Shown one piece after another: positions 24,420-34,917 of a DNA stretch of 64,000 nucleotides. This stretch comes from Membranipora membranacea (Eukaryota; Bryozoa; Gymnolaemata; Cheilostomatida; Membraniporidae). The notes below the pieces were generated by a model. That model was not told the DNA's origin. It saw only the letters and a program-made list of their open reading frames with translations, and did no database searches. Numbering within the stretch: the first letter of the stretch is position 1; every line of letters starts with the position of its first letter. The position numbers and the translations under genes were made by a program. The stretch covers positions 20,832,001 through 20,896,000 of the forward strand of contig OU612068.1 of the NCBI GenBank assembly GCA_914767715.1, read 5' to 3'.

Positions 24420-27107
24420 TTAGATTTTCATATCCCGTATTGTCCGGGGCAGAAAACTGTTATGAAAACAGTTCCCTGTGGCAGCGATAGAGCGTGGCTC
24501 GTTCCGTGTTTGTGATCTTGTCGAGACTGTAGTATGGGGCTGGTTCATTATTTCATCGTAGGATGTGCAGAGTGCAGGGTGGGCCTCCTCTCTTGACAGT
24601 ACCTTATGTAGGAGCTTTACCCTGGAGTTCTTCCGCCGAATATCTAGCTGTTCCAGCTGTAATTTCTCCTTTGCTTCCGTAACACCCCTCCTCCCCTTCA
24701 ATCCACAGATCATTCTCACACCTTGGTTTTGCACAATCGTGAGTGCCTCGATCTCCCTCTTTGTTGAAGGATCCCAGGCACAGGAAGAATATTCCAGGTG
24801 AGGAAGACAGAGAGACTTGTATGCAATCAGTCTGGCTCTCTCCGGTGCCCAGTAGAGAGCTCGTCTGATCATCCCAATCTGCTTTCTGGCGCTGCAGATC
24901 TTGTCGGCTATGTGGTCAGTGAACTTTAAATCTGACTGAAGTATCACTCCCAAGTATTTGCAGTGATCTGTGTGCTCCAGCACTATATTGTCCATAGTGT
25001 ACTCTGGGACTGCTCTCTGGGGATGGAAGGCAATAATCTTACACTTTTTAGCATTAAAACTCATCCCCCAGGTTTTAGCCCAGGTGTTCAGTGACTCCAA
25101 GTTGGCTTGAAATCTCTCCTCATCATTTCTGTTGTCTACATTTTGGTACATCAGTGTATCATCAGCAAATAGGCCAGCAGAACAATCAACATGACTGGGG
25201 AGATCGTTGATATACACCAAAAACAACACTGGACCCAACACCGAGCCCTGTGGGACTCCCGATGTAACTGGAAGGGACTCAGATTTGGCTCCATCCAGCA
25301 CCACTATCTGCGATCGGTTACACAGGAAGTCATGTATCCAGTCCAGCAGGTAGCTTTCCATACCAGGTATATCTGTCAGTTTTTGCATTAGCAATGCATG
25401 TGGTACACGGTCAAAGGCCTTTGACAGGTCCAAGACTGCTGCGTGCACACTGGACTTCTTATCGGTTGCTCCTATGATCTCATGCAAGGTGGCGCATATC
25501 TGAGTTTCACATGAGAGCCCTTTTCTGAAACCATGTTGTCTACTGTGGAGCCAACTGTCAATCTTCTCTAGAAGGTTTCTCAACACAATATGTTCAAGCA
25601 GTTTACAGGGTATGCTTGTGAGAGAGATTGGTCGGTAATTGTTGGCGTTCTGTTTGTTCCCGTTTTTATGAATGGGCGTCACATTAGCAGTCTTCCATTC
25701 AGCTGGCAGTTTGCCAAGTGTTAGAGATTTGTTGAAGATCAGGGACAAGCAACCTGCAGTCTGCTCAGTGTCTAGAGTGAGGTCTTCTTTTTTCAAGCCA
25801 TCAGGGCCTGGAGCTTTTCCAGACTTCAGGCTATTCAGAAGTTTAATCACACCGTATACTTCTATCTCTCCGCAGTTGGGTTTGTGTGATGCAGTATCCT
25901 GGCTGTGGAGGGCATGTGTCTTATTGAACTGGTTGTGAACGTGAGTGTTTAAGATTGTGGAGCATACAGCAGGGTCATCAGTGATGTCACCATCTGTATT
26001 GAGCAGTGAGATATGCTGTTTTGGACTCTGTCCTCTCAGATGTCTGTAGAAGGGTTTGCTGTTTCCCTCCAGCAGGGGCTTACACAATCTGCTCTCCACA
26101 TAGGTACGCTTTGCTTTGTTAAAGTGCTTTTTGGCTTCTCTCATCTTGCTCTTGTAAAGCGCCTCACTGGTAGTATCACTCTTCTTTTCCTTCCATTTGT
26201 TGTACAGTTGTCTCTCCTTTGCAACCAGCTTGCGGCATTTCTTGTCAAACCAGACTGGTTCTTCATGCGGCTCAGAGCTCACAACCGTGGTGGGTACACA
26301 ATCGTTGATGGACTTTTTAATTCCTAGTGAAAAGTGATTCCACATTTCGTCAACGTCGTCTATGTTTGCCAGGTCATGTTTCAGTCTCCACATCTCATCA
26401 CTGAATTTGTCTAAATCAGCTTTATGGTACTGTTTGACTGTGTGTAGTGGTTTCTTCGTCAGTTGCATTTTGGCATCTTAAGTTGCCTGGATGATGCAGT
26501 GGTCACTAAGTCCAGGGTATATGACTTCTACATCACGCACCACCTGAGAATCGTTGGTGCAGAGTAGGTCCAGAGTGTTTCCCTGTATGTGAGTTGGTTC
26601 CATAACCAGTTGGGCCATGTCAAACTGGTTGAGAAGGGCGAGGAAACTCTGTTTTAGTCTGTGTTCTTGTGTGTTAGGTTTGACAGTTCCATTCTGCCAG
26701 TTGATACCTGGTAGGTTCATGTCACCCACCAACACTATGTGGTCTGTAGGATATTTTGCACATATCTCTTCTAGGGCATTGGCCAGGGTATCAAAACATC
26801 TGTTGTGCTGGGGTCTGTAGTAGCAGCCAATGATCATTTTCTTCTTCACATGGACAAAGATGAGTTCAGTATCATCTGAATTGTTGAATGCTATCTCAGT
26901 AGTTGGGAGTTTCTGGTCAACAGCTATTAGGACTCCACCACCATGGATGTTCCTGTCTTTACGATAGATTAACTTAGAGTTGTAGTCAAATATCTGATGA
27001 TCTTTGATCGTGTCATCAATATGGGTTTCAGTAATGCATACAATGTCTTTGTCATGAGTTACAGAAGACAGTTCAACAGTTTTGCCTTTTAGAGATCTGG
27101 TATTCAT
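24420..27107 (-). pseudogene. LINE ORF2: endonuclease + reverse transcriptase
   Basis: One reading frame runs from ATG at 27107 to the stop at 24420 and is broken only by a TAA near 26475. The N-terminal ~200 residues are an AP-endonuclease-type domain: CITETHIDD (catalytic Glu), VLVGDMNLPGINW and GLSDHCII (terminal SDH). After the stop, the RT domain shows YRPISLTSIPCKLLEHI, LDLSKAFDRVPH (Asp), TSGVPQGSVLGPVLF and LFADDTLMY (catalytic Asp pair). The C terminus reads NSFLPRTIRDM. ORF2 starts about 24 nt beyond the ORF1 stop in another frame. The single nonsense codon makes this copy probably inactive. Confidence 0.88.
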
Positions 27108-27130
27108 GTGTTGTAGAGTGATTTTCTCAG

Positions 27131-28135
27131 TTACATAGTGCTGGTTTTCTGCCGGACTGGCCTGTTGACCGGCAGGAATTCCCAGTCCCCCGAAGCATTA
27201 CTTTGGATCCTCATGTTTCTGATGCGGTACTGTTTAGGCGGATCTTCACCATTGCTCTCTTTCATTTCTCTGATCTGTTGTCTCAGTTGGTACTGCTGGT
27301 CACGTATCGCCTGACTCTCATCCTGTCTGATGTTGATTCCTTTTGGTTTGAGTTTAATATGGCCATGCTTCATAAAAACCCACTTACTATCTTCATCAGC
27401 AAACTCTAGTTTGACTAGACCAGGTTTGTTTCCTGAATTATTGGGGTTTGTACGTAGTCTTTTGGCGGACAGTGGTTTGGGTATGGTTGAGAAACTCTCA
27501 TCCAGGAGAAGGAGTAATCTCTCCATGGTGGTTTTACCTGCTTCCGGTTCAATACCAGAAACAATACAGTTTTTCTTCCTGTGTTCTGATTGCTGTTGTT
27601 CAAGGATTTGGTAAAATTGGGTTTTTGCATCACTGTGAAGCTGGGCAGCAGTCTTAACACCCTCCTTATTGCTAGCAACTGCCTGTGCATGACTGGTTTC
27701 CAGTTTTTGCATTCGTTCCTCCATCTTGGATTAACTGGTACTCACAGCTGTGGTTAACCTCAAGACCATATCCTCAATGCTATCAAGCTTACCTTTCATT
27801 GTACTGTTGCTGGAGACAGTTGCCAGTTTATAATCTCCACCTCCCATCAGGGCTGTCTCAATCTCTATGTTACATGAGCTACGAAACCACTTCACACCCG
27901 GTTTGTCCTTGAGTTTACGCAGGCTGGTAACATCTTTTTCACTCATGTCCTGACACATAGCATGGCACCACTTTTTGCATGAATCACAATAAACCCAGCT
28001 TGGGTTAGTAATTTTTTGTTTGAGGCCTTTTGGGGTTGTCACAAAGCAATCTACCTGATTGCAAGTGAAGCAGGGTTGAGAACTCTCACCATCATCTTCT
28101 TTGTCAGTTTTCTTTGTTTTCTCTCCACCGGTCAT
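27131..28135 (-). pseudogene. LINE ORF1: PHD-finger, coiled-coil RNA-binding protein
   Basis: A single frame from 28135 to 27131 is interrupted by one TAA at 27731-27733. The N-terminal part has a Cys/His array (CFTCNQVDC, VYCDSCKKWCHAMC, then a late C) that fits a PHD finger, as reported in CR1-like ORF1 proteins. After the stop comes a polar, helix-forming segment (MEERMQKLETSHAQ) and a basic C-terminal part. ORF1 proteins of LINEs bind the element RNA. The nonsense codon suggests decay. Confidence 0.78.
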
Positions 28136-28180
28136 TTTGGCTTTGGGGCAGTGCTTACCACACGGATTTCAGTATAGATT

Positions 28181-29440
28181 TGTTCCCTGAGGTATGTTTG
28201 ATATTTGGGCCGGGATTCTCAGAGGCACACCCACCCTAGGGGGGTGAGTCAATTAGGTAAATTTCGATTATAAGTATGCCAAATAATTTTCAGCTGCCGC
28301 CATTCACTTGACCTTGACCTTGGTATGAAGGTCATGATATCTATTCAGAGCTTTTGTCGTTGGAATTTATCATCTGGTTCCAAACCAACTCCACCTTGAA
28401 GATCAGTAGGCCTTACAATTTCAATGTCCCAGATGAGTATATTTGTATCTACCTCGAGGTTCTGAGAAAATAGCAGATAACCACTTGGATCGAGACAACC
28501 AAAAGTCCAGACCAAAGTTTGAAAATAAAGTGTGCATATGATTCCCATGTATGTCTTAGCTTAGTTTAGCAATGATGTAACTTTCTGAGTGCTTGGTAAC
28601 GTTTTGGCCAACTATCCAATAACACTTAAGAAAGATTAATCTTCAGAGCTTACACATCGGGTACCAGCAATCCACATGTTGAAATGAGTACTTTGAACAA
28701 CTACAAAAATACAAAGATTGGTCGCATTTGTTATGTAAGAAATCACAGGGATAACTTTTAATCTGTGTGTGAATTGAGGTATATCTATACAGTTTGTTTA
28801 AAAAATATTTTATATTTTAGGTATCACTCAACATTGTATCTAGCAATGTCCAAATCAGCCTGGTAAAAATCTCATGACTCTAAGCTGTCCACTGCTATGT
28901 CATATTGACATAGACATGGCTTGGGTTTGTCATATTGGATACAGGCATAGGTGTTTGTTGGATTGACTCTGGGTTTGATTTATGTTTGGATAAGCGTTCA
29001 TTTCTCAGCCAAACCTGTCTTACTTCAACATGAAGCTATGACAGCAAGTTCTGGATTATTAAAAAAAAGCAGCAATGACAAGGTAATAACCAATGTTTTA
29101 TTAATTAATTAATTAAGTTACATAGCTACATATAACTCTCATTTCGTTTACTGTTCTGAGAGCCTGGAAGAAACCCAGAGTGGGTTTTTTTACAGGGAGT
29201 CTACAGACTCCAGACCGTCTTGCATGAAGGACACCTCCACCTCGCCCATCGTGCTACAGCCACACCATTCTTAACACTACATACCGTAATAGATTTCATC
29301 TAATAAAAGCATCTGTGAGGATACACAGCAAAATTACCTCAAGAACCTAATAGCTTTTTTTTTCCTTTTATATACTTTCTATATGTTTAATTTTACAATT
29401 ACTGACGTTCCCTTTTTTGATCCAGGCGTCAGATAATTTC
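28181..29440 (+). other. Spacer with possible small upstream exons
   Basis: Two short open segments are bounded by AG and GT: about 28822-28863 and 29009-29081 (KPVLLQHEAMTASSG). They may be 5' exons of the DUF229 gene, but the phases do not join cleanly. Nothing else is seen apart from a poly-T stretch near 29348-29360. Confidence 0.3.
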
Positions 29441-29811
29441 CGCGAGCTGACTGTAGTCTTCACTTACCTTTCATTGATGTTCTGGATGATGATGCCAACT
29501 GTAGAATAAAGCTGCCACTACAGAAATCCTGTGAAATAACTAAAAGACTATTCGCTCACAACCCGCCTGAATGTGATACAAGTAGAGCAGTCAAGTTCTG
29601 TGAATTTAGAGATAAGGTTGGTTAATATCTAATTATTTCTGATGATGAAAACTAAGTATTATATTGTGTGTATTGCTACTGTATTTTTATGTTGTTTTGT
29701 TAAGTTCTAATGCTTGGCGTTATTAACTACAAAGGTCCATAAGTGCTGTTGTGATTAATGTTCATCTCCTTCATACAGCTGAAAGGTTGTGGCCAGCAGA
29801 GATCAATATAT

Positions 29812-29942
29812 ACAATTCAATACAATTCAATACAATTCAATACAATTCAATACAATTCAATACAATTCAATACAATTCAATACAATTCAATACAATTCAA
29901 TACAATTCAATACAATTCAATAAAATTCAATACAATTTAATA
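29812..29942. repeat. Decamer tandem array (ATACAATTCA)n
   Basis: About 12-13 head-to-tail copies of a 10-bp unit lie between two exons of the DUF229 gene, with decay at the right end. The array is open in two frames because the unit has no in-phase stop, so its reading frames carry no coding evidence. Confidence 0.9.
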
Positions 29943-31142
29943 CAAAACAAAGTGTACAGCGACACTGTAAAATTAATTTTGTAGAAGCCCACATGTGACC
30001 TGTCACTGTGCGAGTCCAGTATTATTGATATCGGATATCTGGATAAGACTGAGGGTGTAATGAAATGGACTGAGAAAGTAGAAGCTGACTCATCGGAATC
30101 CCTGAAAGAGTCAGTAGAGCTTGTTATACAAGGAGGTTCGGCTGCAGGATACTTATATCTCAGGTAAGAAATCATCGGGTTCCTTTATTATAGTCAGAAA
30201 ACTTTTTGGAGTTTTTTGAATTACTACAAATCTTACTTCAGCATTAGATATGCAGTTGTGCTGCCGAATTTTATATCTCATGTGCTTTCACTGTGTTAGC
30301 AAAGCACATTTATGTGTTGTTTGTTGTTAAATAGAATGATGCGAATTTTTTTGCTTGGCCTACCAATGAACACCTTCATTGGGACTACCTACCTCAGTAA
30401 GAATGTATGTTTTCCTTTCATGTCCTTCAACAGACATGGTGTATAGCTTTGGTTACTCGGAGCTTTTATTAATCGTCAAGAAAACTGATCACCTATATAC
30501 CATTGCATGTAGATATCCGATTGATAGAAAATAATCAATCCATGAAGCTTTTTTGAGTACCTTCAGAAGCAAGGACAATTCATAGTACTAGACACACTCA
30601 TAAGGTACTCAAACTAACCAGCTTACCAAAAGACCAAATGAGAATACAGGCAACTTCGGTCCAACTTGATATACTGTCATCCTTTTATCTAGTTGTAATG
30701 AAATCTTGTTCAACTCAAACAATATCTCAGCTCAACCAAATATTGAATTTCAATATAGTGAGAAGTTAACAACTTACTGATGGTAAAAGTTCATACTTGG
30801 GCGTATACTGGACCTAAATCTAAAAAAGTAAAAGCACTATTGTAGTGGACACTCTAGGCTCTATATCCTGAACAAAATCTTTACAGCATGAAGTTTGGAT
30901 GAAACATCCCCTTTTTTACAAGATATATAAATGGCATCAGCATATTGTTACATCAGTAATTCATTATTATCGGTATCCTTATTCTGCACAGTTGTGAGAT
31001 ACTGGAGGCAAATGGTCACCCGGATCCTTTCCATGGTATGATGAATGTTTGTTATAATGGACAATATCAACATCACTATATCTTCAAACACCTACACATG
31101 TATCAAGATAAACACATCCAGCGCGGTAAGAGAACAAATAAA

Positions 31143-31161
31143 GGGGGGGGGGGGGGGGGGA
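31143..31161. repeat. Poly-G tract
   Basis: An uninterrupted run of about 18 G lies in a DUF229 intron. Similar G or C runs occur near 4832, 39176, 54660 and 55801. Confidence 0.9.
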
Positions 31162-33415
31162 GTTCTCCTGTTATTTAGTTTTGCTAAGCAAATACTGTAT
31201 TTGCAGCTGAATGATTGAGTTGAAAGGTAACTTCCTTTGTTTTTGGTGCAATAGCAGGGTTTATAAATACTGTGAAATGTTACAAGAAGTGTGCACTTAT
31301 TACAGGCTGACCTTCAGTATAACAGATACAAGGTTATTTCTCTTGTTTGATAACTTTATGTCGGTAACTTTCACTTGCTGCCATGTGAGCGCTTAGACTA
31401 GTTTTCAAAGGAAAACTAAAAAACTAAAGCAGAACGGTTACAAAGCTTTTGTTTTACAAGTCTTATCACAATAAGCTCACTATATGTAATATCTCAGATT
31501 CTGATCACTTCCTACAGCAAGTTCCCACTGTACTAAGTACTGACTGTGCTTCACCTTTTATGTTTCTATTGCTTGCAGGTAAACCATATTCTAGTTTCTT
31601 CAATTGTAACATACCACATGATGAATGGGGATTGAGAGTTAAGACTCTTGATGCAGAGCTGGCGGCTCACATAGACCAAGCTGCTCAACGGTCTAATACT
31701 TTAACTATATACTATTATCTGATCACGGTAACGCGTACGGGGATTTCTCCTTACTAGATCAGGGCAGGGAGGAGACTTATCACTCTGCACTGTTTATGAT
31801 CGCTCCGGAGAAAGTTCAACTAATACTCGGTATGAGTCAGGGAAAAATGATAGTTAATGTTTGTAAAGTTTGCTTAGTATTTGCTTAGCAAAATTCATTG
31901 ACAGGAGAACCCCTCCCCCCCCTTATTTGTTTTGAAATTGATGCTGCAATCTACTTGTGAAATTTCTAGCTTCTTCTTTCTCATAGTTGCTACGCTATAG
32001 CACTACGCTATCATAACGTTATTATATTATCATATTACGTAATCACAATGAATTACAACATCATTTTATTACGTTCTCATATTACAGCTGAGGCAGGATT
32101 GTCACACACAGAGTATAGTATGATAGCAGAGTTTTCTGCAGGTTTTCTCACTAACAGTATGATATCCAGTGTAGGAAGTCTTTCTGAGCTCAAGTGTCGA
32201 GTTCTGCTACCTACCAGCTACTCACATGCACAGACAACAAGATACCGGGTATTTAATGGTATGGTTTGGGTATATGTGGTATGTTAGGGTAAGTGTGGGG
32301 ACGTTTTGGGTATGTATGAGGTATTTATGGGGTCATATCAAGTAAGATGCAATTTTCCTGCATTTAGAGTTGCCCCACTTTGAACTGCCGTCGTTTCACC
32401 AATTGTATGGGAACAACTCGGAATGCTAACAAATTGAATCAAAATTGATCTAGGTATAATTTACATGGGGCATGTAGGAGGTATGTGTGATGAATTTGAG
32501 ATTATATATCTGCTGCAGGAGAATTGAATTAATCCTCACTCGCATTTAACGAATACTACTCACTATGTGAATTGTGATTTTACTGCATGTTGACATGAAC
32601 TGCTTGACCAAATATGACAAGGATTGATCATATGGAAGAACTGAATCAGGATTGTATCGCACCTTGAATGTAAGGGAAATTGATGATTACTGGCACACAG
32701 AGTTAACAGGCATCAACCACTGCCAACACTCTAATTTTCAACTATCTCAGTTGAACCCTACTAAGGTTAATGTAGGCCTACATCCATTGTATTCTATTGC
32801 GATACTCTCACTGCTTGTATTTATAGGATGGCATTTACCTGGTTACAATGGATCATCACCTCGAACCTCCAAAGACTGGAGCAACAGAGACAATATTCGT
32901 TTCAGTATTCTATGAGCCTCCTAGACTCGGAGACAATAAACTTCAACTGAAGGCGTTCGAGAGACGAACTACATACAAACAAATATACTGGAAATGTTGA
33001 AATGGCAGTAAAATAGAATCTCTCTGCATCTGTGAAAAAGACGCTCATTATACATTCAACATTGCTCAAAACTGGCTCACTGAAAAAAGAAACTCTCGAC
33101 TCATAATGGGGAAAGAATCTCACAAAATCGATAACTGTATATATGTCATACAAAATGTAATAGATTATAAGACAAGTAGCAGTGTATATATAATTAATAT
33201 ATGTAAGCAAGCTTCATACGATGTCAAGGTCACTATTAACACTCCTATGATTGTGTCGCATTCCCACTCTCCCGACACAGGGTTTTATATCAAACCTCTC
33301 GACATTCAATTTGCTTTTGTTTACAAAACTATCAGCATTCCTACCAATGGCGTTAATCTTATGAAACTTTTCTCTTTCAATCTGCTTCCCAGTTGATCCG
33401 TTGCAACAAGGAGCT

Positions 33416-34094
33416 ATGAGATAAATTGGCCCTGGGTGAACAGGGACTAACAGAGCTAAAACATAGCCCTACATAGAGGACTACTAATAATAGTTATGGA
33501 ACTTGGGCATCATTTTCAGCTAGTCCATCTGATTCTTGTTGTCAATTTTGACCTAATCAATGAATTTGTTATGGGGGCAACAGGAAAAATATGGATCCAC
33601 TCCCAAGGGTGCCTATAGATTTTTATAATAGTTCCTGTTATAGGTTTTTAAGTGAGCTTAATTGGAGCCACTTGAAAATTTATTAGCCTTTAGTTTTGTC
33701 CTTTTCAATGGCTGTGTATCCTAATGAAGAGTACTCTACAGATTTTATAAACCTATCATCTCGCTTCTATTAGTGGAAGATTTTAAAATAGAGCACTCTG
33801 CATTTTTCAAATGGTTTTTAATCATCTTTATCATAGTGGTTTGGCTACTAGATCAGTTGTACGTAATGAATCCGTCAGGACATATTTAGAGCAAACAGGC
33901 AATATACTATACAATGCATGGATCTAGCTCATCATCAGAAAGCTTGCTGTAAGATTTTTCATTCTTAAGTGCATCACAAATACATATATATATATATATA
34001 TAAACTTTTATTGCAAAAACCATCATCCGAAGATGTTCTCCCTGATTTGCAAAGGAACAAAAAAAACAATCGAAATAAAATCAAGGGAATAAAA
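33416..34094 (+). repeat. Dispersed ~0.68 kb repeat, copy 1
   Basis: The segment from GAGATAAATTGGCCCTGGGT to AAATCAAGGGAATAAAAC recurs nearly unchanged at 62383-63057. Both copies contain the same AT-dinucleotide run and the same closing part (CATCATCCGAAGATGTTCTC). Flanks differ at both ends, so it is an interspersed element. No terminal repeats were seen. Its class is unknown. Confidence 0.85.
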
Positions 34095-34097
34095 CTT

Positions 34098-34372
34098 TAC
34101 TCAGTACAAAGATATGCGACCTATAAGCCTGCTCTTCCATCTTGGAAAGGTTACTGAGAAGGTCATTGCGGAACTCTTGAGAGCCGCACTCCCACCTATG
34201 CATAATCAGTATGCATACACTCCATCTCTTAGTACGACGGATGCGCTTGTCCAGTTCAAGACAGATGTGATCACTGACATCGACGATAAAGACTGCATGG
34301 GTGCTCGTGCACTAATGTCAGACTGTTCAAAAGCGTTCGATAGAATGCAGCCCAACACCGCAACCAGATTAA
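34098..34372 (+). mobile_element. Reverse transcriptase fragment of a second LINE type
   Basis: The frame reads MRPISLLFHLGKVTEKVIAE, then DCSKAFDRMQPN, the fingers/palm part of a LINE RT with the first catalytic Asp region. It starts within a few bases of the end of the 33416-34094 repeat. No YxDD box or 3' part follows. It differs from the LINE at 24420-28180. Confidence 0.75.
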
Positions 34373-34917
34373 TATAATAACCTCGATAAAACAAGAAAAT
34401 ATGTGTGTGAACAATTAAACAATCCCCAGTCAAACTGAACACAAGACAGTATCAAAGATGCTCAGCCATAGCTTGGCAATAATCATATTTGTTTGTATTT
34501 GTACAGAATTTAAATGAATAGAAAAATAAATATTGCAATACTATCAAAACATTATTATGAGTTTATTTCAGATGACAAATCACAGCTTAGTAGGCCTCCG
34601 ATACAAGCTTTTTGGCCCAAAAAATCAAAATATTTTCACAGCTCTATATATCACAGTCCAAGCTAGTGAATCCTTGTGACAATTTATTTATGCAATCAAT
34701 TGCGCAACTCAGTTCGCATCGAGAGTACGCTATTAGGATGTGTATATCTGATCATTAGAGTCAATATTGTCTCTGCACCACATACCAGATGTGTCCCAGC
34801 CCCTATTTTTTTACAAATTGACCTTGGTTCGTCACACCTTACTCCTTTAGATTTAGTTCAAGTTACATGATTTGATGTTCTATTGATGAGAGTATATCAC
34901 GTCATCAACTGTAAAAC
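34373..34917. other. Spacer, probable 3' UTR of RTK-A
   Basis: No exon is seen. TTTATT at about 34562 (AATAAA on the minus strand) is a candidate polyadenylation signal roughly 350 nt past the RTK-A stop. Confidence 0.4.

Larger units (their letters stand above)
24420..28180 (-). mobile_element. CR1/Jockey-group LINE, nearly complete
   Basis: Reading leftward, there is ORF1 with a PHD-type zinc finger, then ORF2 with apurinic-like endonuclease and reverse transcriptase. This order is that of CR1/L2/Jockey-group non-LTR retrotransposons. Each ORF is interrupted by one in-frame TAA. The exact ends and target-site duplication were not determined. A truncated relative lies at 12400-13150. Confidence 0.88.
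29440..33396 (+). pseudogene. DUF229 alkaline-phosphatase/sulfatase-like protein, two lesions
   Basis: Exons: ~29440-29616, 29985-30163, 30992-31125, 31579-31829, 32088-32248 and 32827-33396. Phases agree except for a 2-nt insertion near 31719-31723. It separates IPHDEWGLRVKTLDAELAAH from SDHGNAYGDFSLLDQGREET; removing two bases restores both the frame and the exon-exit phase. SDHG is the metal-ligand motif of the alkaline-phosphatase superfamily, and the His-Asp of PHDEW fits the upstream ligand position. In the last exon a TGA at 32998-33000 interrupts YWKC-stop-NGSKIESLCIC, yet the frame stays open for 132 further codons to 33396. The 5' end is not found. It could be a recent pseudogene or carry assembly errors. 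Confidence 0.7.

Noticed and set aside
29751-29984. Two overlapping repeat-encoded proteins
   Set aside because: They are produced by the decamer tandem repeat, which lacks stops in several frames.
32998-33000. Selenocysteine codon
   Set aside because: A TGA in a conserved frame is suggestive, but no SECIS structure was recognised and the gene has a second lesion, so loss of function or error is simpler.
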